A stretch of DNA of 64,000 nucleotides, taken from positions 124,001 through 188,000 of the forward strand of contig JARUPY010000045.1 in assembly GCA_029817715.1 (NCBI GenBank), written 5' to 3'. Source of the DNA: Melastoma dodecandrum (lineage: Eukaryota; Streptophyta; Magnoliopsida; Myrtales; Melastomataceae). Shown piece by piece: positions 57,509 through 64,000 of the stretch. Position numbers and translations under genes: made by a program. Numbering within the stretch: the stretch's first letter is position 1; every line of letters begins with the position of its first letter. A model generated the notes under the pieces. It did not search any database. It was not told the origin of the DNA and worked only from the letters and a program-made list of their open reading frames with translations.

Positions 57509-58880
57509 ACAGATGATTTTGTCTACTACCTTTTGGAATAATGTGAGATATGCGGTGAAGGTTACTAGTCCCTTAGTGCATGTGCTTCGGTTGGTTGATG
57601 GTGAGAAAAGACCAGCCATGGGATACATTTATGAGGCAATGGATCGAGCAAAGGAGGAAATCGCTGCATCTTTCTCTCACCAAGAAGAAAAATATCGACA
57701 TGTGTTTCAAATCATCGATAAACGATGGAATGTTCAGCTCCATAGACCTCTTCATGCAGCAGGCCATTTCCTCAATCCTCAATTCTTTTATTCAAATCCG
57801 AATATATTACAAGATGTACAGATCATGACAGGATTTCATCATGCGGTTCAACGATTGGTGAGGGATTTTAAAGTTCAAGATGCCATTTGTAGTGAAATGG
57901 ATGTATATACTAAGGCTGAACGGATGTTTGGAATTCCCACTGCTATCGGACACCGAACTTGCGAACTAAAATCACCAGGTTACATTCTTTTTCGAAAACT
58001 TCTCATAACTTATTGCTCATTAGTTATATTTTGCTACTTCATCATTTTACAGCTCAATGGTGGTCATCATATGGATCTTCGACGCCGAATTTGCAAAACT
58101 TTGCTATAAAAGTTCTCAATTTTACTTGTAGTTCTTCCGGTTGTGAGAAAAACTGGAGTGTGTTTGAGCATGTGAGTAAATTAAATTCTTAAATTTAGCT
58201 CCTTCAACGTAATTTTAATTATTATATGTGCAATGCACATGTTTTCATGTATGCAACTTCACTCAAAAAGGAGGAATCGTTTGGAGCATCAAAGATTGAG
58301 TATGCTGGTTTATGTGAAGTACAATAGGGCTTTGAGGCGTCGATTTCTAAAGCGCGAGAATCTCGATCCAATCATCTTACCAGAAGTTGATGGAATTGAA
58401 ACGTCGGAATGGAAGACAGGAATTATGGAAGATGATGATGATGATTAATACGAACGTGTATTCAGTGATGATGAAGACTTCACATGGGGTCTTGCTACAA
58501 AAGCAAGCGAGGCTAATGAACCGGAGTATGTCACTACAACTTCTCAACCCTCAATTACTTTAAAACGGTCTGCTACAGGAAAGGAAAAACGAGTAGCGAA
58601 GGGAACTTCCGTAGCAAGGACTAAAGATGTCGTTGAGCTTCGAGGGAAGAAAAAGGTTGATGTGGCAGATGAAGAATATTTTGAAGAATTGGATGAAAAT
58701 GAGGAGGAAGAGCAAAACTCGGAAGGCTACAAAAGTTCTAGTGGGAATGATAGTGTGGCTTTATTAGCTTCGGATGATTCGAATGATAATCTAGATCTTA
58801 TTAGTTCTAGTGGGAATGATAGTGTGGCTTTATTAGCTTCGGATGATTCGAATGATAATCTAGATCTTATGGATGCTTGA
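57504..58880 (+). pseudogene. hAT transposase C-terminal fragment
   Basis: Starts mid-protein with FWNNVRYAVKVTSPLVHVLR and EKRPAMGYIYEAMDRAKEEI, continues through LHAAGHFLNPQFFY, then after a gap WWSSYGSSTPNLQNFAIKVL, CSSSGCEKNWSVFEHV (hAT dimerisation region) and, after an intron, KRRNRLEHQRLSMLVYVKYN. It ends with an acidic tail containing two 23-residue repeats (SSSGNDSVALLASDDSNDNL). The BED finger and first catalytic half are missing. A frame break occurs at 58440-58660 (stop after DDDDD). A non-functional fragment that split a PFP exon. Confidence 0.85.
58734..58871 (+). repeat. 69-bp in-frame tandem duplication in hAT tail
   Basis: Two units of 23 codons starting AGTTCTAGTGGGAATGATAG (58734 and 58803) are identical or nearly so over the first 66 bases. 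Confidence 0.9.
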
Positions 58881-58975
58881 TTAGAATATTTTACATGATG
58901 AATGATGATGATTAATATTATAAATCCATTTCATCTTTTTTATTTAAAATCATTTTATTATTTATACACAAATCG

Positions 58976-59051
58976 TCTTTTGAGCGCCTTTCCCCTCGCC
59001 TCTCGCCTCTGGCGGGCGGATGGGTTGTCGCCTGGCCCCGCCTATCGCCAT
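58976..59051 (+). mobile_element. Right terminal region of the hAT insertion
   Basis: GCGCCTTTCCCCTCGCCTCT and CGCCTGGCCCCGCCTATCGC: GCC-rich repeats of the kind found at hAT-derived ends in plants. Directly followed by the resumed PFP exon (TATGGGTTTAGG). The five bases TATGG flank the insertion on both sides. Confidence 0.5.
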
Positions 59052-59145
59052 TAACAACTATGGGTTTAGGGGTGGTCCTGTCGGGATCATGAAATGCAAA
59101 TATGTGGAACTCACCTCTGACTATGTGTACCCTTACAGGAATCAG
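59052..59145 (+). pseudogene. PFP alpha exon, right half (copy 2)
   Basis: YGFRGGPVGIMKCKYVEL, then a Thr-Ser-Asp stretch and YPYRNQ, followed by the GT donor. One Ala-to-Val change against copy 1. Confidence 0.8.
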
Positions 59146-59700
59146 GTAACCCCTTTTTTATACTTTGCACGTGTTTTAGTCGCCAATTTTTTCATGGAGG
59201 CTCTCATACATCATGTGACTGTGTAACTGAATAAAGTTTTTGATATTTTTTAAGGCAAAATATACGTATATATCCCTAATTATTGACGAACTTCTTTTTT
59301 GTCAACATCTTTTTTCATATATAAAAATGTCACTAAATATGTTATCAACCTTTTTTATGGCCAATCTTAGACGACGTTAGACAAATTGTCGACGTGGACA
59401 TAATGGAGATCCTACGTGGAAAAGACCAGAGACGTCCTATGTGGAGGGGTCCTCGGTCCTCCTAGTCCCAAATCAGAAATCAATAAAATCTTTTGGAACC
59501 CTAATTCGCCCATAACCCTTGACGAAATTGGTGGAGAAAGCGAAAATGAAGGTGAAGGCGATCGTAATTGGAGGCGAAGAAGGAAGTGTGGCGACACAGT
59601 TTGTGACTCGCTTGAACTAGGTAGCAGCTTCTCGTCACCATCGACGGTGTGTCGTCAAACGCTTTTATCTCCATTGTTCGCTCTCATGATTAGATAGGTT
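59146..59700. repeat. PFP flank and left part of module Z, third copy
   Basis: Matches 33710-33785 and then, after a 110-base deletion, 33895-34200 (GGCAAAATATACGTATATAT, TATGTGGAGGGGTCCTCGGT). Similarity fades in the GAAGGCGA tract around 59550. Confidence 0.75.
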
Positions 59701-59739
59701 AAAGTTTTCGCAGGTAATTTGGATGTTGTTTGGCTGAAC

Positions 59740-60155
59740 AAACAGATACAATGAAGCGGCTGAATCTGAATATGTATATTGGTGGTAGGATGTGTTTTTC
59801 TAGGTTGTATACATTCACATGAGGTACGATAGTTAATTATGGTGGGGTGGATGATGACCTTTTAGGCTATTTCACCTTAGTGGCCGTGGCCAAAGCTTCA
59901 AGACTAAATAGGGTGTTGAAAATGTGGTATGGGCATCTTGGTCACAGTTTGTCTTTGTTTAGAAAAATTGTAGAAGACTCGGAGGTTATGAAAATGATAG
60001 AAGAATGTCAAGAAGGTAGAACCGTGGATATATTCAGTGAAAGGGAGGGTGATAGTTGGGCTGACTTAGAAGTAGAAGAAGATCCTCCTGAGGAAACTGA
60101 TGAGTTAGAAGTAAAAGTAGAAATGTTTTTTTTTAATGGACAGGTGAATGCATGA
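59740..60155 (+). pseudogene. MuDR-type transposase N-terminal fragment
   Basis: Reads MYIGGRMCFSR then, after a stop, NYGGVDDDLLGYFTLVAVAK, NRVLKMWYGHLGHSLSLFRK, DSEVMKMIEECQEGRTVDIF and an acidic DLEVEEDPPEETDELEVKVE tail. This is the N-terminal domain seen in plant MuDR-family transposase-like proteins. A TGA near 59820 breaks the frame and the transposase core is absent. Confidence 0.65.
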
Positions 60156-60502
60156 TGATACGTAGCTTAACTAATTAAGCCCCAACTCCCCTTACATAGT
60201 AAATAGCATGAAATCACTGGGCCTTTAATTTGCATCGGAACAACATTTGTTGTCTTGTCTGTCTCTGTTTCTGTCCGTCTACTGTGCCCAGCTTCAACAT
60301 GCTCTCTCTATCTCTCACACGAGTCGTCAAAGATTAGATTAGATGGGATCCGGTTAGAAACTTTTTAAACTTAATTAGGTAGAATTTGGTGTAATTAGAT
60401 AGAATCATTGGTCATAATTTTTTTAATAACCTTGCTGACATATCACAACTCAATTTTTTTAATAAATTTTTTCATAACGAAACATTTCAGATTGGCGTTA
60501 CT
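60156..60502. other. AT-rich spacer, no gene seen
   Basis: Nothing recognised before the copia LTR. The last five bases (TTACT, 60498-60502) are the candidate target site. Confidence 0.5.
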
Positions 60503-60850
60503 TGTTGAAGGTAATTTATGATCAAGTTTAATGGACATTAAATTTAGTAACGGAAAAGTCATTTAAGTGGGTCATTTAAGTAGATGATTAAATCTGTCAT
60601 TAAATATGTCGGTTTCTTTTGACATTTGGTTTTCCTACTCCTCCCTATATATAAAGGGACGTGTAAACATTTTCATGTAAGCTAAGAAAGCAAGAAACAA
60701 AGAGAAATTGTAGCTAAAACAATCCTCGTAGGTGCAGCAGCTCTACAGAAGGTTTCCTCTATCCTACAGAAGGTCGTCGGCAGTACAGAACCTACGTTCT
60801 GCTAGCACCTTCTCCCTTACTATCCAATCCTACACACATAACCCCCAACA
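60503..60850 (+). repeat. 5-prime LTR of a Ty1/copia element
   Basis: A 348-base LTR from TGTTG to CAACA, directly followed by the primer binding site. It has a TATA box and three CAGAAG/CAGAAC motifs downstream of it. The 3-prime LTR lies outside the window, so LTR identity and target duplication cannot be checked. Confidence 0.8.
60646..60655 (+). promoter_or_regulatory. LTR promoter TATA box
   Basis: TATATATAAA in the 5-prime LTR, about 200 bases before the LTR end. It would start the element's genomic RNA near 60680. Confidence 0.7.
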
Positions 60851-60854
60851 AATT

Positions 60855-60866
60855 TGGTATCAGAGC
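60855..60866 (+). other. Primer binding site (initiator Met tRNA)
   Basis: TGGTATCAGAGC, the standard plant copia primer binding site, four bases after the LTR end and eleven bases before the gag ATG. Confidence 0.9.
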
Positions 60867-60876
60867 GCAGAAGGTC

Positions 60877-63800
60877 ATGTCTGCATCCGCTGGCAACATG
60901 TTCTTCACTTTTTCTCCCAACCAAATCCCCATCTTCGACGGTGAGCACTTCGATTATTGGAGTTCTCAAATGGAGACCATTTTCCTCTCGCAAGATCTAT
61001 GGAAACTTGTGGAGGAAGGCTACGAAGAAGTTCCAAAAGGAATCTCTCTCCCAGAAGGTGACAACACTTCCGCAGAAGGTGTCATCAATCCCACAGAAGA
61101 TGAGCAGAAGGCGTACAAGGAGAACGTCATGAAGAATGCCATGGCTCTACGGATTCTGCAACAATCCGGGAGAAAAACCATTTATCCAAGGATATTCGGC
61201 CTGAAGAAGGTGAATGAAGCGTGGGAGGTCCTAAAGAAGGAGTTCAAAGGGTCACAGAAGGTGATCTCTATAAAGCTGCAGAACCTTTGGAGAGACTTCG
61301 ACAATCTAGCCATGAAAGACGCAGAAAATGTCAAAGACTACTTTTCAAGGATAGTGGAGATCCTCAATCAATTGAAGAGTTGCGGAGAAGTGGTTCCGGA
61401 TAGAAAAGTCGTGGAGAAAATCCTCAGAAGCTTGCAACAGAAGTTTGAGCATGTGGTAACCGTGATTGAAGAGATCAAGGATCTCGCAGAAGTTTCTATC
61501 TATGAATTGATGGGTTCCCTAGAAGCCCATGAGAAACGGGTCAGCAAGTATACAACCCCGGTAGAGCAAGCATTTCAAGCGAAGTTGAATGTTTCTGAGC
61601 AGAAGCAAGAACGTTCTGGAAATAATAGAAGGTCCTACGGCAGAAGACGTGGAGGCAGGTCTCGTGGCAGAGGCAGAGGCTATGCAGAAGGACGATCAGA
61701 TGGTCAGCCCAGAAGCAGTCATGGAGAAGCAGAAGCAGGATGCCGCATCTGCAGAAAGAATAATCATGAAACAAAAGATTGTCGTTTTCGATGCAGGAGA
61801 TGCAAGTTCCCAACTCATTCAGATCGTGATTGTTGGTACAAAGATAAAGAGCAGAAACATGAACAGAAGTACGAGGACAGAAGCTCGGTAAATTTCTCTA
61901 AGGAAGATGAACCTTCTAAAGTTTTCTATTCATCTTCTAACACCGTGCAAGATATGAATGAGATATGGTTCCTCGATAGTGGGTGTAGTAACCATGTCAC
62001 AGGGATCAAGAAGAACTTTGTGGAGCTTGATGAGAAATACAACTCTCTCTTGGAACTTGGAGATAGCAAGAAATTAAAGATAGAAGGTAAAGGTGTTGTT
62101 TCAGTTTTCAGTACAGAAGGTCAACAGAAGAGGATGCACGACGTCTTCTACACTCCAGAAATCGCACAAAACCTACTAAGTGTAGGGCAGATGATGAAAA
62201 ATGGATACAAGTTGGTTTTTGCAGAAGGTCAATGTGAGATAACGAACAGAAACGGACAGAAGGTTGCGGTCGTGAAGATGACGTCCAACAATTTGTTCCC
62301 GTTAAAGATGACTCCTTGTAGCAATGTGGTTCTCAAAACTGAGGTTGTAGATGATTCTCATCTTTGGCATCTCAGGTATGGACATTTGAACATGAAAGGT
62401 CTATCTCTATTAAAGCAGAAGGATATGGTGGTAGGATTACCTTCTATACAAGCTGCAGAAGGTGACGTCTGTGAAGGACGTGTTTTCGGAAAACATCATC
62501 GTCTTCCATTCCCAAACACATCATGGAGAGCTCAAGCCCCTCTCGAGCTGGTTCATGCGGATATTTGTGGACCGACTCAAACTCCGTCTCTCGGTAACAG
62601 AAGATACTTTCTGTTGTTCGTAGATGACTATACTAGAATGATTTGGATTTATTTTCTTGAGAGGAAATCAGATGCTTTCACCACCTTTATGAAGTTCAAA
62701 GCACTTGCAGAGAATCAAAGTGGATATATGATTAAGACCTTGAGGACAGATCGTCGAGGAGAGTTTCTGTCAAGAGCATTCTTGGACTATTGCCAATAGA
62801 AGGGCATACAGAGGCAGTTGACTGTGCAGTATTCTCCACAGCAGAATGGAGTCGCAGAAAGAAAGAACAGAACCATAGTGGAGATGGCCAGAAGCATGCT
62901 GAAGGGCAAAGGTCTACCCAACAAGTTCTGGGCAGAAGCTGTTAATACATCTGCCTACCTTCTGAACAGATCTCCTACAAAAGCAGTTAGGGACAAGACA
63001 CCATATGAAGCGTGGCACAGAAGGAAGCCCGTGGTAAATCATTTGAAAGTATTTGGGTGTATTGGATATGCACTCACACCTTCTCAAGGAAGAGAAAAGT
63101 TTGATGAGAAAGGTGAGAAGCTAATTTTTATCGGATATAGTGATGAATCGAAGGGATATCGTCTTTGTAATCCGAACACTGACAAGTTAGTTTTGTCGAG
63201 AGATGTTATCTTTGATGAGCATACAGATTGGAAGTGGCAGGAAGAGTCTTCTATGACTCAGATGTTCCAGTATACAGAAGCAGTAACAGAAGCATCTGTA
63301 CAGAACTCTATCAGAACAACAGAAGCAGCATCAGAAGTTACGGTACAGAATCCCATCGGAACAACAGAAGCTAGTTCCTCTAAAACCATTCCAAAAGCAA
63401 AGGGTCCTATTGGAGATACACCACCAAGGAGGTATCGATCATTTAGTGAAATTTATGAGCAAGCTAACTTTGTTCTTGCTGCATTTGAGCCACAGAACTT
63501 TGAGGAGGCTGCTAAAGAAGAAAAATGGAGAAATGCCATGAAGGAGGAGATGACTTCTATAGAGAAGAATGACACGTGGTCATTGGTCGATCTCCCAGAA
63601 GGAAAAGAAGCTATTGGATTGAAGTGGGTCTATAAGACCAAGTATAATGAAGATGGAAGTGTGCAGAAGCATAAAGCTCGCATCGTAGCAAAAGGCTATT
63701 CACAGAAACCTGGCGTTGATTTTACAGAAACTTTTGCTCCTGTAGCAAGGATGGAGACAATCCGTGCTGTTCTAGCCATTGCAGCACAGAAGGAACTTGA

Positions 63801-64000
63801 AGTATTCCAGCTTGATGTCAAGTCAGCATTTCTTAATGGAGTACTAGAAGAAGAAGTCTATGTAGAACAACCACAAGGATTCATGATGAAAGGCACAGAA
63901 GACAAAGTCTACAGACTGCATAAGGCTCTATATGGTTTGAAGCAAGCACCAAGGGCGTGGAATTGCAGAATTGATTCCTATCTACAAAAGAAAGGATTCT
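60877..64000 (+). mobile_element. Ty1/copia Gag-Pol polyprotein, one in-frame stop, runs off the window
   Basis: The ATG at 60877 opens 640 codons to a TAG at 62797-62799; the same frame then stays open to the window end. Order: gag (IPIFDGEHFDYWSSQMETIF at about residue 14); two CCHC zinc knuckles (CRICRKNNHETKDC at residue 289, CRRCKFPTHSDRDC at residue 306); aspartic protease DSG at residue 367; GAG-pre-integrase HLWHLRYGHL; integrase with Asp (HADICGP, residue 562), Asp (LRTDRRGEF) and Glu (NGVAERKNR); then reverse transcriptase (KHKARIVAKGYSQ, QLDVKSAFLNG, YGLKQAPRAW). Oddities: TAG inside integrase, CEGC reads CEGR (Arg at 62478-62480), and TDRGGEF reads TDRRGEF. The RT active-site motif and RNase H lie beyond the window. 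Recently active family, this copy probably defective. Confidence 0.92.

Overview
This is plant nuclear DNA, from a eudicot. Its genes carry GT-AG introns. It holds a TIR-NB-ARC-LRR resistance gene, a cysteine-rich receptor-like kinase (CRK), RALF peptide genes, and Ty1/copia, hAT and MuDR-type transposon sequences, all in an AT-rich background full of repeats. The style of the TNL leucine-rich repeats suggests Myrtales, but that is only a weak guess. I saw no rRNA or tRNA gene and no CRISPR array. Most coding signals are broken gene pieces, so the window reads as a rearranged, duplication-rich accessory region.

Layout. 1-5.5 kb: AT-rich repeats, a duplicated block (2657-3666, second copy 21649-22644) and a copia-LTR-like relic with a 41-bp tandem array. 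5.58-7.77 kb (-): a five-exon CRK broken by one stop codon. 8.7-13.25 kb (+): an hnRNP1-like RNA-binding protein pseudogene split by a 3.35-kb insert. 13.8-14.5 kb (-): fragments of KAS I and of LEUNIG_HOMOLOG. 14.5-17.0 kb (-): two tandem copies of a TNL C-terminal end. 17.0-17.8 kb (+): the promoter and first exon of a GH1 beta-glucosidase. 17.8-21.4 kb (-): a four-exon TNL gene, open throughout (1054 codons) but lacking the usual C-terminal end. 22.6-23.4 kb: a foldback element. 24.3-26.7 kb: an LTR-like relic.

From 25.8 to 55.2 kb lies a large direct duplication. Block A (25812-39597) and block B (43673-55225) each carry a choline-monooxygenase-like (CMO) pseudogene without its first exon, then two unrecognised modules (X, Y), then module Z with a TNL start-codon fragment, then a second CMO fragment that has a small intact RALF-like peptide gene inside it. 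B lacks 2046 bp present in A, including a pyrophosphate-fructose-6-phosphate phosphotransferase (PFP alpha) exon. Between A and B lie a second CRK 5-prime fragment, a TIR scrap and a second hnRNP1 pseudogene.

55.2-60.2 kb holds a third partial copy of the LTR-relic/PFP/module-Z segment, its PFP exon split by an hAT transposase fragment, followed by a MuDR-type transposase N-terminal fragment. 60.5 kb to the window end is a young-looking Ty1/copia element (5-prime LTR, primer binding site, gag-protease-integrase-reverse transcriptase) with one in-frame stop and a striking excess of the hexamer CAGAAG.

Genes most likely to make a product are the truncated TNL and the two RALF-like peptides. 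The copia element is nearly intact. No pathway runs through the region; the common thread is repeated capture, duplication and breakage of gene pieces.
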